DNA from: an uncultured Algibacter sp.
GTDB lineage: Bacteria; Bacteroidota; Bacteroidia; Flavobacteriales; Flavobacteriaceae
Reading direction: 5' to 3'
Assembly (NCBI GenBank): GCA_947499935.1
Contig: CANMQH010000006.1
Span: 1 to 64,000 of the forward strand
Length of the DNA stretch: 64,000 nt
The notes beneath the pieces were generated by a model that had not been told where the DNA came from, made no database searches, and was given only the letters and a program-made list of their open reading frames with translations. Each line of letters begins with the position of its first letter. Position 1 is the stretch's first letter. Of this stretch, positions 17,907 to 27,937 are shown piece by piece. A program made the translations under genes and the position numbers.

Positions 17907-18932
17907 TCAACATGGCTTTTTCCAGATAGTGCCACATGTTAAGTATACAAAATCTATAGGCACACGCTCCCCTACCTTACCTTTGCAATTGAATCTTAGA
18001 GTGATGTCATCTATTTGTTCTACTTCATATAAATCCCAATTATCTCCTGCTCCATATTTTATAAATAACAATACACCATCATCTGCGGTATCCTCAATTT
18101 TCCATTCTGCTAACCCATGTAAACTAAAATTTAAAGCTAAATTTCCACCTGTTTCAAATATTATTTTATTGCTACCCGAGCCAGGTTCTATATCCCATCT
18201 ACATGATTGTAAAAACATGGTTAATCCATCTACAGAATTAATTGTAAGGGCATCATCTATATCTGTTATATTAATTAATAATTCTGTAGTTTCAAAAATA
18301 TCTCCAACACTAGCTTTTATTGTAACAGTGATTGTTTTTATCGTCTCATAATCAAATAAAGTCGCATCTGCAATAGTAATCTCTCCAGAAGCACTATTAA
18401 TAATTAAAGCATTTTCTACACTTGGGCTTTCTAAGGCATATACAATATCGCCTTCTGTTGTCGTGGCATTTACTGTAGTTAGTAGCGTGTCTTTTGGTGA
18501 GTTTTCTTTAACATCTAAAGGGCTAATTTCTAATAATTTTATATCTGGGTCTAACACATTAGTAATGTTTATGGTAAACACTAATGTTTTAGAGGCACCT
18601 TGGGTTTTAGCCTCAACAACTCCTGTAACCTCTGTATTGACCTCATAATCAAATACTGATGCGTCTGCAATACTAAGTTCTCCAGTTTCAGGATTTATAC
18701 TTATGGCATCTTCTGGTTCTTGAGATATTATACTGTAAGCTAAAGTTCCGTTTGTAGTTGTTGCTGAAACGGCTCCTAAGCTAGCGCCTTCAGCTTTGTT
18801 TTCTTCAACAGTTTCTATAAAATTCTCTACAGAAACAACTGCTTCAGAAATAATAGTAACATTATCATAATCTTTATTACATGAGATGCATAATAAGGAT
18901 AATATAATTAATTTAAGATTTGATACTTTCAT
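17907..18932 (-). CDS. Cadherin-repeat lipoprotein
   Basis: The protein has 341 residues from the ATG at 18932. That start leaves a standard lipoprotein signal (Cys18 in LLCISC); the upstream ATG at 18965 adds an unlikely tail. Two cadherin-like repeats of about 90 residues (about 35-225) each carry the INPETGELSIADA or INSASGEITIADA pattern and end in NITD or NITN. A C-terminal module of about 100 residues has several Trp and three Cys and resembles a small beta-sandwich. It is probably surface-exposed and involved in adhesion or calcium-dependent contacts. The exact role is unknown. Confidence 0.82.
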   Translation of the reverse strand: MKVSNLKLIILSLLCISCNKDYDNVTIISEAVVSVENFIETVEENKAEGASLGAVSATTTNGTLAYSIISQEPEDAISINPETGELSIADASVFDYEVNTEVTGVVEAKTQGASKTLVFTINITNVLDPDIKLLEISPLDVKENSPKDTLLTTVNATTTEGDIVYALESPSVENALIINSASGEITIADATLFDYETIKTITVTIKASVGDIFETTELLINITDIDDALTINSVDGLTMFLQSCRWDIEPGSGSNKIIFETGGNLALNFSLHGLAEWKIEDTADDGVLLFIKYGAGDNWDLYEVEQIDDITLRFNCKGKVGERVPIDFVYLTCGTIWKKPC

Positions 18933-18988
18933 AAAATTTGGGATTTGGAACATTACAAATATCATTTTTTTTATTTAATAAAACAAAA

Positions 18989-19025
18989 GAGCCTAATTAC
19001 TTATAAAAAGTAACTAGGCTCTTAT
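18989..19025 (-). terminator. Terminator of the rpsF-rpsR-rplI operon
   Basis: GAGCCTAATTACTT and AAGTAACTAGGCTC form a stem with a short loop. Read on the minus strand it is followed by TTTTGTTTT. It lies about 20 bases past the rplI stop. Confidence 0.8.
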
Positions 19026-19045
19026 CTTTAATATCTAATTGATTG

Positions 19046-19495
19046 TTATGCCTGAGCAATAACTTCAAATGGTAAATCAATAGATACTTCTCTATGTAAA
19101 CGTACAACGGCATCATATTTACCTAAACGTTTTACATTTCCACCAGCAACTGTGATGAATTTTTTATCTATTGAGTGTCCTTCTTTTGCTAAAGCTTCAG
19201 ATAAATCTATATTGTTTACAGATCCAAATAATTTGTCTCCTGTACCTACTTTAGAAGCTATTTTAATTTCTAATGCTTTTAAAGATTCTGCAATCTTATT
19301 AGCATCATCAACTATTTTCTTTTCTTTGAAAGCTCTTTGCTTTAAGTTTTCTGCTAAAACTTTTTTTGCAGAAACTGTAGCTAAAATAGCTTGTCCTTGA
19401 GGAATTAAAAAATTTCTACCATAACCGTTCTTAACTGTTACAACATCGTCTTTAAATCCTAAATTTTCAACGTCTTGTTTTAATATAAGTTCCAT
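19046..19495 (-). CDS. rplI: 50S ribosomal protein L9
   Basis: The 149-residue protein has the L9 start MELILKQDVENLGFKDDVV and the glycine-rich KNGYGRNFLIPQGQA, then a long connecting helix and the C-terminal rRNA-binding domain. It is last in the rpsF-rpsR-rplI operon, which ends at a strong terminator. Confidence 0.97.
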   Translation of the reverse strand: MELILKQDVENLGFKDDVVTVKNGYGRNFLIPQGQAILATVSAKKVLAENLKQRAFKEKKIVDDANKIAESLKALEIKIASKVGTGDKLFGSVNNIDLSEALAKEGHSIDKKFITVAGGNVKRLGKYDAVVRLHREVSIDLPFEVIAQA

Positions 19496-19508
19496 TGTTA
19501 TCAGTATT

Positions 19509-19805
19509 TTATTTTAATAAATCTGCTACATAAGGCATCAATGCTAAGTGACGCGCTCTTTTAACAGCTACAGACACTTTTCTTTGATACTTTAATGATG
19601 TTCCTGTTAAACGTCTTGGTAAAATTTTACCTTGTTCGTTTACGAACTTTAATAAGAAATCTGGGTCTTTATAATCTATATATTTAATACCAGATTTTTT
19701 GAAACGACAATATTTCTTTTGCTTATTAGTTTCAATATTAAGTGGCGTTAAATATCTAATTTCGCCGTCTTTTTTTCCTTTTGATTGTTGTTCTATTGAT
19801 GACAT
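19509..19805 (-). CDS. rpsR: 30S ribosomal protein S18
   Basis: The 98-residue protein has the S18 core [20 protein letters not shown] and [14 protein letters not shown], ending with a basic [10 protein letters not shown] motif. It pairs with S6 in the small-subunit platform. It lies two bases after rpsF and 13 bases before rplI; no ssb gene is inserted between rpsF and rpsR. Confidence 0.97.
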   Translation of the reverse strand: MSSIEQQSKGKKDGEIRYLTPLNIETNKQKKYCRFKKSGIKYIDYKDPDFLLKFVNEQGKILPRRLTGTSLKYQRKVSVAVKRARHLALMPYVADLLK

Positions 19806-19807
19806 AA

Positions 19808-20146
19808 TTAAGCTTTTTGTTTAAGTTTAACTCTTCTTCTCTCTGCCCATGAAATAGCGTGCTTATCTAACGCTACCGTTAAATAACGCATAAAACGCTC
19901 ATCACGTCTAAACTCAACCTCTAAAGGCGTAATAACCTCACCAGGCACAGTGAATTCAAATAAGTGATAAAAACCACTTTTTTTGTTTTGTATTGGATAA
20001 GCTAATTTTTTTAGCCCCCAATTTTCTTTGGATATCATCTTAGCGCCGTTAGAAACAAGAAAATCTTCGTATTTCTTTACTGTTTCCTTTATCTGATCTT
20101 CAGATAAAACGGGATTTAAGATGAAAACAGTTTCATAATGATTCAT
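19808..20146 (-). CDS. rpsF: 30S ribosomal protein S6
   Basis: The 112-residue protein starts [18 protein letters not shown] and has the S6 motifs GLKKLAYPI and GFYHLFEF. It binds 16S rRNA together with S18. It is the first gene of the operon and has a complete Bacteroidota promoter about 35 bases upstream. Confidence 0.97.
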   Translation of the reverse strand: MNHYETVFILNPVLSEDQIKETVKKYEDFLVSNGAKMISKENWGLKKLAYPIQNKKSGFYHLFEFTVPGEVITPLEVEFRRDERFMRYLTVALDKHAISWAERRRVKLKQKA

Positions 20147-20178
20147 AAAAATCGTTTTTTATTGTTAAAAATTGGCTG

Positions 20179-20209
20179 CAAAAATAATTAATTTCTGTAT
20201 ATTACACAA
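20179..20209 (-). promoter_or_regulatory. Promoter of rpsF operon (TTG-N20-TATTTTTG)
   Basis: Read on the minus strand, TTG (20207-20209) is followed 20 bases later by TATTTTTG (20186-20179). This is an exact match to the Bacteroidota primary-sigma consensus TTG-N17-23-TAnnTTTG. Confidence 0.7.
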
Positions 20210-20355
20210 CTAATTCAATCTCTAAATTTTAGTAAATATTGACGCTTTTACAAATATTATTTTTTGTTAAAATTTACAGTTTATCGATGATTTTTGGTTT
20301 TTAGCCGAATTTTTTGTACTATTGTCGATATATTAACCGAATTAACAGAAATGAT

Positions 20356-21051
20356 ATGACATTAAATTGTGTAGTAGTAGACGATTCAGCAATACAACGT
20401 CTATCCATAGTTAAGTTAGTAGAGAACCATCCTTCTCTCAACTTAATTGCCGAATACAGTAGTGCCCTAGAAACAAAAAACGGCCTAAATACACATCAAG
20501 TTGATTTGATTTTTTTAGATATTGAAATGCCCGTACTAAACGGATTCGAACTTTTAGACGTCCTAAATAATAAACCACAAATTATTTTTGTAACCGGTAA
20601 AACCGAATACGCATTTAAAGCTTTTAATTACGATGCTACCGATTACTTACATAAACCTATAACTAGAGAACGCTTTAATACCTCTGTAGATAAAGCCTTA
20701 GAACAACATAAATTAACCCAAGACTTTAACGAAGAAGAAGGTGAACATATTTTTGTGAAAAGTAATCTTAAAAAACGTAAAGTATATATTAAGGATATTA
20801 AATGGATTGAAGCGCTTGGTGATTATGTAAAATTAGTTACCGAAGAAAATAGCCTTGTAGTATTATCTACAATGAAATCTTTTGAAGCAGAACTTCCTGA
20901 AGGTAAGTTTTTAAGAATACACAAATCATATATTGTAAATCTTGATAAGATTGACCGATTTAATAGTAAAAATGTTGAAGTTGGCGCTTACGAAATTCCT
21001 TTAAGTAGAAACAAAAAAACCCAATTGGTTGATGCTCTTAATAACATATAA
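20356..21051 (+). CDS. LytTR-family response regulator (orphan)
   Basis: The protein has 231 residues from the ATG at 20356. An upstream in-frame start at 20314 adds 14 residues that do not belong to the receiver fold. The receiver domain (1-120) has Asp9-Asp10, the phospho-acceptor Asp55 (IFLDIEMP) and the conserved Lys in LHKP. A LytTR DNA-binding domain fills about 135-230 (WIEALGDYVKL, LRIHKSYIVNL). Family members are phosphorylated by LytS-type membrane kinases, but no kinase gene adjoins it. It is divergent from rpsF. Confidence 0.92.
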   Translation: MTLNCVVVDDSAIQRLSIVKLVENHPSLNLIAEYSSALETKNGLNTHQVDLIFLDIEMPVLNGFELLDVLNNKPQIIFVTGKTEYAFKAFNYDATDYLHKPITRERFNTSVDKALEQHKLTQDFNEEEGEHIFVKSNLKKRKVYIKDIKWIEALGDYVKLVTEENSLVVLSTMKSFEAELPEGKFLRIHKSYIVNLDKIDRFNSKNVEVGAYEIPLSRNKKTQLVDALNNI

Positions 21052-21135
21052 GACTATCCACCTTGCATTCAACATTATTAGTATAATCTATATATAATTA
21101 AATACGTTCTACGAACTTTTAAATTATCGGGTTTA

Positions 21136-23589
21136 CTAAAAATTATCGACATTAAGAACTACCCTAACCGACCGAAATTCTTTTACACTCAAGAAGCTAT
21201 TATTTATTTTAATGATAGCTTCTTTTGTTTTTCCTAACGATTGGTTTTTTGGAATTTTTACCAATATATTTTTATGAAATTGGTTTCTAATTCTAGATAT
21301 TGGTGGAGACTCAGGCCCTAATACATAATCTTTAAACATTTGCCTTAAAGATTTAGCATACCAAATAGAGGCTGTTTCTACCCTATTATAATCTTTATGT
21401 TTTAATGTAATCTTAATCTGTTTATAAATGGGCGGGTATTTAAAATTATATCTATCGTTCATTTGCTCGTTAAACATATCGATATAATTATTAGTAGATA
21501 CTTGTTGTAATATATTATGATGCGGGTTATATGTTTGTATCAATACCTTGCCCCGCTCTTCGGTTCTACCCGCTCTGCCAGAGACTTGCAACATAAGCTG
21601 AAAACTACGTTCGTGAGCTCTAAAGTCTGGAAAATTTAACATATTATCGGCATTCATGATACCTACCAGTTTAACATTTCTAAAATCCAAACCCTTAGTT
21701 AACATTTGCGTGCCGACTAAAATATCAATCTCTTGCTGCTCTAAGGCCGTTATAATTTTTTCATAACCATATTTTCCTCGTGTGGTATCCAAATCCATTC
21801 TAGCGACATTATGATTTGGAAATAACAGTTTTACCTCTTCTTCTATTTGCTCTGTACCAAAACCTTTATTATCGATATCCTGACTACCACACGCCATACA
21901 ATCTTGAAGCATAGCCATAATATAGCCACAATAATGGCAACGCAATTGATTGCGGTATTGATGGTAGGTTAAACTAACATCGCAATTAGGACATTGGGGC
22001 GAATGCCCGCATGTTTTACACTCTACAATAGGCGAAAAGCCACGACGGTTTTGAAATAATATAACTTGATGGCCATCTCGCAAGGTCGCTTCTATTTCCT
22101 CGATAAGTCTATCGCTAAAATGACCCTTCATGCGCTTTTTCTTGAGCTTATCATTTATATCCACGAGCTCTATATCTGGCATTAAAACATCATTAAATCG
22201 TTTTGTCATTTCTACAAAACCATACTTATTTTGTTTAGCATTAAAATAACTTTCTAAACTTGGCGTAGCCGAACCTAATACTATTTTTGCAGAATGCATA
22301 TGCGCTAAAACTACAGCCGTGTCACGCGCATGATAACGTGGTGCAGGATCAAACTGCTTAAAGGATTGTTCATGCTCTTCGTCTACTATAATTAACCCCA
22401 AATTATCAAAGGGAAGAAATATAGATGATCGTGCACCTAATACTATTTTTGCTTTACCTGAATTATACAACACATTATTCCATACCTCTACACGCTCATG
22501 GGCCGAGTATTTAGAATGAAAAACAGCAACCTGTTCTCCAAAGTAATTTTGAAGCCTTGTTACCAGTTGTGTCGTCAAAGCTATTTCGGGAAGCAAATAA
22601 AGTACTTGCTTTCCTGCCTGTATAGCATCTTCTATAAGTTTTACATAAACCTCTGTTTTTCCAGAAGACGTTACGCCATGCAATAGTGTAACACTATGTG
22701 TTTTAAAAGTTTCTTGTATCTCGTTTAACGCTGTTTTTTGATGTTCGTTAAGGCGTTTAGACGCTTCGGTTTCATCACCAGAATATTCAACTCTATCGGT
22801 TTGGATATGGTATTCTTCAAGAACACCTTTATTTATTAATGATTTTATTATAGATGTAGATGCCCCACTTTCATTAGACAAATCTGAAACTTTTACGGGT
22901 TTCTTTGTTTTTGCAGACACCGAAAAAAGCGTCATAACAACATCACGCTGTTTAGGCGCTCTACTCAAATCGTCTAACAATTTTTGAAGTGCCGATTCTG
23001 AAGAAAAATCGGTATGCAATTTTACATACCTAACAAGTTTAGGTTTATATTTTTCAAACACTTCCTCATCAACCGAAATAGCGTCTTTTTCTATCAATCG
23101 TTTAATGACTGACAAGACATTTTTTTTATCTAATATGTTAGATATATCATGTATTTTTAATGATGATTGATGGTGCAATGCATCGTAGACCAAAAACTCA
23201 TCATCTTTTAAAGTAGTTTCATCTATAGTCTTAATATCGTTTTTAGTAATTATAGTTTCGCTTTCTAAAATAAAAGAACTCGGTAATGCTGCACGCATAA
23301 CATCACCTAATGTACACATGTAATATTTAGATATCCATTGCCAAAGCTGCAATTGGCTATCATTTACTATAGGCGTTTCATCTAAAATTTGTTGTATTTG
23401 TTTAGCATCGTAAGCATTTGGTGCTTTATCATGAATACTAAAAACAATACCTGTATATATTTTAGATTTTCCAAAAGGCACAGAAACACGCATACCAGGT
23501 TTTAAAAAACTTGCTTCGGATGCTGTAATGCCGTAAGTAAACAGTTTTTTTAATGGTACAGGTATAATAACGTCTATAAAAAAGCTCAA
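21136..23589 (-). CDS. priA: Primosomal protein N' (replication restart helicase)
   Basis: The 817-residue superfamily 2 helicase reloads the replisome at stalled forks. An N-terminal PriA 3'-end-binding domain (about 1-105) is followed by Walker A GVTSSGKT (305-312) and Walker B DEEH (403-406). Eight zinc-binding Cys lie at 524, 527, 533, 536, 551, 554, 564 and 567, interrupting the helicase lobes. Helicase motifs V-VI follow (GTQMLTKGLDF, QVSGRAGR). Length and order are normal for the family. The YihY-type gene lies upstream on the same strand. Confidence 0.97.
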   Translation of the reverse strand: MSFFIDVIIPVPLKKLFTYGITASEASFLKPGMRVSVPFGKSKIYTGIVFSIHDKAPNAYDAKQIQQILDETPIVNDSQLQLWQWISKYYMCTLGDVMRAALPSSFILESETIITKNDIKTIDETTLKDDEFLVYDALHHQSSLKIHDISNILDKKNVLSVIKRLIEKDAISVDEEVFEKYKPKLVRYVKLHTDFSSESALQKLLDDLSRAPKQRDVVMTLFSVSAKTKKPVKVSDLSNESGASTSIIKSLINKGVLEEYHIQTDRVEYSGDETEASKRLNEHQKTALNEIQETFKTHSVTLLHGVTSSGKTEVYVKLIEDAIQAGKQVLYLLPEIALTTQLVTRLQNYFGEQVAVFHSKYSAHERVEVWNNVLYNSGKAKIVLGARSSIFLPFDNLGLIIVDEEHEQSFKQFDPAPRYHARDTAVVLAHMHSAKIVLGSATPSLESYFNAKQNKYGFVEMTKRFNDVLMPDIELVDINDKLKKKRMKGHFSDRLIEEIEATLRDGHQVILFQNRRGFSPIVECKTCGHSPQCPNCDVSLTYHQYRNQLRCHYCGYIMAMLQDCMACGSQDIDNKGFGTEQIEEEVKLLFPNHNVARMDLDTTRGKYGYEKIITALEQQEIDILVGTQMLTKGLDFRNVKLVGIMNADNMLNFPDFRAHERSFQLMLQVSGRAGRTEERGKVLIQTYNPHHNILQQVSTNNYIDMFNEQMNDRYNFKYPPIYKQIKITLKHKDYNRVETASIWYAKSLRQMFKDYVLGPESPPISRIRNQFHKNILVKIPKNQSLGKTKEAIIKINNSFLSVKEFRSVRVVLNVDNF

Positions 23590-23650
23590 AGTAATTTTTT
23601 TGTTTTTAATTAAAAATCATCTTTATCATTAAATTTAAAGGGCTTTACTA

Positions 23651-24592
23651 TTAACAACGTTCCCTAAGTTTATTTAAAGACGCATTCAATTCATAACCCA
23701 ACAATAATATATTAGCATTAAGCCATAAGTAAAACATTAAAATAAGTAATGCTCCAATAGAGCCATAGAGCTTATTATATTGATTAAAATTTTCTATATA
23801 AATTCCAAATAAATAAGAGGTTAACATAATAAGCAATGTTGTAAATAATGCACCAACAGAGAAAAACCTTGAATTTTTACCTTCGTGGGTACCAAAATAA
23901 TATAAGGTTGCCGTGGCTAAATAAACCATCATAACAAAGAAGATATACTTGACGACATTGGTCCAAAAGACACCTCCCGTGTCTACTTGATATCCTCTAT
24001 CTTCTAAAGCATGCAATAGACCTTGCACAACATATATTTGAATATACCCCAAAACAACAATAGTTATTATAAGTAAAAAAGCCAATATTAAAGCGATACT
24101 TAGCGCATAGAGATACTGCTTAAATACATTACGTGTTAACTGCTCGTGGTATGAGTTTTCAAAACCAGAAAACAAAGCATTAACACCATTGGCCATTAAA
24201 GCAATGGACAGCAAAAAAACTGATGACAATAAACCGCCACGCTGAGTGCCTTCTATATTTTCGAAAATATTTTTAAAGAAAAAGTCTGATGTGCTTTCGG
24301 GTAAAAATGATTCTAAAAAAACTAAAAACTCAATCTTAAAATCATCAATAGGTATGTAGGGGATAATAATTAGTACAAACAACAAAAAAGGAAACAGCGC
24401 CATAAAAAAACTAAACGCAATAGCACTTGCTCTTGCGGTTAACGCCCCTTTAACTATGCCCGTTATATATAAGGTTAGTAAATCGAAAAATGATAATCCC
24501 TCTAAACCGGGTAATTTTATTTTCTTTAAAAAACGCACAATGATATTAACCACAGGGATTTTATCAAGTCTATCTTCTAAAGTTTTTGTCAT
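23651..24592 (-). CDS. YihY/BrkB-family inner-membrane protein
   Basis: The 313-residue protein has about six membrane helices and the family signature ARASAIAFSFFMALFPF near residue 55, with LNANILLLGYELNA near the C-terminus. Members were once called ribonuclease BN, but that activity belongs to another gene; the real role is unknown. It precedes priA on the same strand. Confidence 0.88.
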   Translation of the reverse strand: MTKTLEDRLDKIPVVNIIVRFLKKIKLPGLEGLSFFDLLTLYITGIVKGALTARASAIAFSFFMALFPFLLFVLIIIPYIPIDDFKIEFLVFLESFLPESTSDFFFKNIFENIEGTQRGGLLSSVFLLSIALMANGVNALFSGFENSYHEQLTRNVFKQYLYALSIALILAFLLIITIVVLGYIQIYVVQGLLHALEDRGYQVDTGGVFWTNVVKYIFFVMMVYLATATLYYFGTHEGKNSRFFSVGALFTTLLIMLTSYLFGIYIENFNQYNKLYGSIGALLILMFYLWLNANILLLGYELNASLNKLRERC

Positions 24593-24948
24593 TTAATACG
24601 TTACATTTCTATTTGCACAAAGTTATAAAAATTAAGACGGAATTAAACTTATCATTGATTATGAATTAAAAACCTATTTTAAAATGATAAACCATTAACG
24701 AGAGTACTTTCTTTAAAAACATCAAAATAAAATGGTTTATTATTTAATTTATTAGCACAAACATTAATGCTACAAACTGCAAAAAAGCTATTCAAACTCA
24801 CAATTTTTAAGATTTCAAAACAAATAGAGTTTTTAATCCCTAAAAAACAACACTTCGTCGATTTTTAAAAAAAAGAACTAAATTGCAAAATATTTAAAAT
24901 TAAATTATATATAAAAAACATCAAAACAAATTAACCAAAACCAAACAT
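24593..24948. other. Intergenic region before the T9SS adhesin gene
   Basis: This is 356 bases of very AT-rich DNA between divergent genes. I see a 10-base inverted repeat (ATAAACCATT near 24687 and AATGGTTTAT near 24731) and no gene or clear promoter. The adhesin leader region just before 24949 is A-rich. Confidence 0.5.
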
Positions 24949-27795
24949 ATGAAAAATACAATTACTTTTTTAACAGCTTTACTATTTAGTATTGTCACTT
25001 TTGCTAACACACCTCTAGGTCCAGGAGATATAGCCTTTATTGGACTAAATCTAGATGGACCTGATGACTATGCTTTTATTTTATTAAAGGATGTAGATGC
25101 AACCACAACAATAACTTTTACAGATCGAGGTTGGACTGGTTCAGGATTTAGTGGTTTCACAGGGGAAGCTAGTTGGACATGGACGTCTGGTGCTATGTTA
25201 ACGGTAGGTACTGTAATAACAATTACTACTAATGGCTCTTTGTCCGTAAGTGGTGGAGGAAGTGTTTCTGGTGCTGTCCCTGTTCTTAGTGGTATAGGGG
25301 ATCAAATTTTCGCCTACCAAGGTTTCGATGCATCACCAACATTTATAGCAGGAATACATTCTAATTTTAATGGTTCTACTGATATGAATTGGGATGGATT
25401 ATCAAATAGTAATCAAACATCGGCTCTTCCTAGTACACTAACTAATGGTACAAATGCGATACGGTTACATGCTACTAATGTAGAGCGTGACAATTGGAGA
25501 TATAATTGTGCTGTAGTTAGTGGAGATGTTGCTACTGTACGTGCAGCAATAAATAACATATCCAATTGGAATAATGATAATGGTATACCTTTTAGCCCAG
25601 TTGCTCCTGCTTGTGCCTGGAATTTAGCGGTTAATACTGCGCCAGTAGCTACGGCATTTAGTACTCCAACAGTAGCAGAAGATGCTACGAATGTTACTTT
25701 ATCTGGAGCAAGTATTTCGGATGCAGAAGCTGCGGATACGCAAACCGTAACGGTTACAGCAACAGGAGGAACAATTACTTTGGGTGGTAGCACCGCTGCA
25801 AGTGTAATGACTACAGGAAATGCAGCTACTGTTACTACAGCTTTAAATACTGCTACATTTACACCCACATCAAATTTTAATGGAGCAGCAAGTATAACTG
25901 TAGTCTCTAATGATGGTACAGAGAATTCCAATATCGCTACAGTAAATTTTACAGTTGCAGCGGTTAATGACGAACCTAGTTTTACAGTTGGCGCTAACCA
26001 AGCTGTAAATGAAGATGCAGGAGCACAAACGGTAACAGGATTTACAACAGCTTTAGAAGATGGAGATGCAGAAGTAACACAAGCACTTCTTTTTAATGTA
26101 TCTAATAATAACAATGGGTTATTTAGCTCACAACCCGCTATTGATGCTTCTGGTAATTTAACCTATACTCCAGCAACGGATGTAACAGGATCTGCTACTA
26201 TTACTGTAAATATTATGGATAATGGAGGTACTGCTAATGTAGGTGATGTCGATACTTCAGCAGACCAAACATTTACTATTACAGTAAATGCTATAAATGA
26301 CGAGCCAATTTTTACATTACCAGCAATGGCTAACCAAACTATAGCAGAAAGCACTATGGATAATGCGCAATCAGTTAACACTTTTGCTACCATGATTTCT
26401 GATGGAGACGGGGACACACAAATGCTTACTTTTAATGTTAGTAATAATAATAATGGATTATTTTCAGCACAACCAAGCATTGATACAACAACAGGTACTT
26501 TAAGTTATACAGTTGCAGCAAACCAAATAGGAACTGCTACAATTACTGCAAATTTAATGGACAATGGAGGAACAGCAAACGTAGGTGATGATGATACGTC
26601 CGATGATCAAACCTTTACAATCCAAGTTATTGACACACCAACAATAACAAGTATTACAGACGATACAGGAGCCAATACTACCGATTTTATTACAGGAGAT
26701 AACACGCTTTCAGTTAGTGGAACTGCCACACCAAATTCAACGATTACTTTTACGGTTAATGGTAATCCAATTCCAGAAGCATTTGCTAGTACAACAGTAA
26801 ATCCTATGGGTAATTATACATTTATTATTCCTACAGGATTTCCTTTTCCAGCAACACAACCTGATGGTGCTGGAACCTTAATAGCAACAGCTACAATAAA
26901 CGGAGTTTCTGTAAATTCCGTTTCACAGGCTGTTACAATTGATACGGCAGATCCAGTCTATACTTCTGCAACAACAATTAATTTTGCAGAAAACGCAACA
27001 GGAACAGCTTATACTGCAGTTTCTACAGATGCTACAGCAGTTACTTATAGTATTACTGGTGGTGCAGACCAAGCAGATTTAAGTATTACTACTACTGGAG
27101 AAGTAACTTTTAATGCCACTCCAGATTTTGAAGCTGCTATTGATGACAATACAGATAATGATTACATTATTGAAATTACGGCTACAGACTTGGCGGGAAA
27201 TACAGCAGTACAAACCGTAACTATTACGGTTACAGATGTGGATGAAATTGACCCAACAGTTACCATTACATCGTCTGCTTCTCCAGGACCAGTAAATAGT
27301 TTACCTATACCAGTAACAGTTACCTTTAGTGAAGATGTAACAGGTTTTGATGAAACAGACTTAATACTTAGTGCAGATGCCAGTGTAGTTAATTTTTCTG
27401 GATCAGGAACTAGCTATACTTTTGATTTAACAACGACACAATCATCGACTACATTTACAGTAGATATAAATGCTGCAGTTGCTATGGACTCCGAAGGAAA
27501 CAATAGTGAAGCGGCAACACAATTTAGCATAGAATATAGCAATACTACATTAGGTATTAGCGAAAGTGAACTATCTAAAAAAGATTTTTTCTTTACAAAT
27601 CCAGTAGAAAGCATTTTAGAAATTAATAGCGCTGTAATAATTGAAACTATTAGTGTTTATACCTTAAATGGTACTATTGTAGCTAATACTAAAGGAGATA
27701 AAGTAGACGTATCTGGATTAGCTTCTGGAGTTTATTTAGCAGTAGTAACTACAAAAAAAGATAAAAATATAACATTTAAAATACTAAAAAAATAG
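24949..27795 (+). CDS. Large secreted multi-domain adhesin-like protein with T9SS sorting domain
   Basis: The 948-residue protein has a signal peptide (about 1-20, ending TFAN). The N-terminal module (about 21-220) is rich in Gly, Thr and Trp. Tandem Ig/cadherin-like repeats follow, two of which are near copies (SNNNNGLFS...IDNGGTANVGD type, about 345-560). After these come a Big-type Ig module (about 565-665), a cadherin repeat with FAENATGTAYTA and DLAGN motifs, and a further Ig-like module (about 765-865). A type A T9SS domain ends the protein (KDFFFTNPVES to FKILKK). Aspartate-rich loops suggest calcium binding. It is likely surface-attached. The strong bias to Ala, Thr and Asn creates long false open frames on the other strand. 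Confidence 0.88.
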   Translation: MKNTITFLTALLFSIVTFANTPLGPGDIAFIGLNLDGPDDYAFILLKDVDATTTITFTDRGWTGSGFSGFTGEASWTWTSGAMLTVGTVITITTNGSLSVSGGGSVSGAVPVLSGIGDQIFAYQGFDASPTFIAGIHSNFNGSTDMNWDGLSNSNQTSALPSTLTNGTNAIRLHATNVERDNWRYNCAVVSGDVATVRAAINNISNWNNDNGIPFSPVAPACAWNLAVNTAPVATAFSTPTVAEDATNVTLSGASISDAEAADTQTVTVTATGGTITLGGSTAASVMTTGNAATVTTALNTATFTPTSNFNGAASITVVSNDGTENSNIATVNFTVAAVNDEPSFTVGANQAVNEDAGAQTVTGFTTALEDGDAEVTQALLFNVSNNNNGLFSSQPAIDASGNLTYTPATDVTGSATITVNIMDNGGTANVGDVDTSADQTFTITVNAINDEPIFTLPAMANQTIAESTMDNAQSVNTFATMISDGDGDTQMLTFNVSNNNNGLFSAQPSIDTTTGTLSYTVAANQIGTATITANLMDNGGTANVGDDDTSDDQTFTIQVIDTPTITSITDDTGANTTDFITGDNTLSVSGTATPNSTITFTVNGNPIPEAFASTTVNPMGNYTFIIPTGFPFPATQPDGAGTLIATATINGVSVNSVSQAVTIDTADPVYTSATTINFAENATGTAYTAVSTDATAVTYSITGGADQADLSITTTGEVTFNATPDFEAAIDDNTDNDYIIEITATDLAGNTAVQTVTITVTDVDEIDPTVTITSSASPGPVNSLPIPVTVTFSEDVTGFDETDLILSADASVVNFSGSGTSYTFDLTTTQSSTTFTVDINAAVAMDSEGNNSEAATQFSIEYSNTTLGISESELSKKDFFFTNPVESILEINSAVIIETISVYTLNGTIVANTKGDKVDVSGLASGVYLAVVTTKKDKNITFKILKK

Positions 27796-27809
27796 ATTAG
27801 ACATTTTAG

Positions 27810-27865
27810 TTATCTTAAAAAAATCCCCTTCAAAATTAATTTTGAAGGGGATTTTTTTAAGATAA
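27810..27865. terminator. Perfect 56-base palindrome acting as terminator
   Basis: Each arm is 28 bases with no mismatch and no spacer. The arms contain AAATCCCCTTCAAAATT and its complement, bordered by seven A's and seven T's. It lies 14 bases after the adhesin stop codon and before the convergent nadC, and should stop transcription from both sides. Confidence 0.85.
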
Positions 27866-27937
27866 CACCTAAATGATTTCAAGGTTATTCTAGGCTGTTT
27901 TTGCTAGAAACAAAATAGCAATCATCTAGATTCTATT

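Noticed and set aside
25413-26480. Long open frames on the minus strand inside the T9SS adhesin gene
   Set aside because: They mirror the Ala/Thr/Asn-biased repeats of the real gene, have no domain or start context, and are fully overlapped by it.
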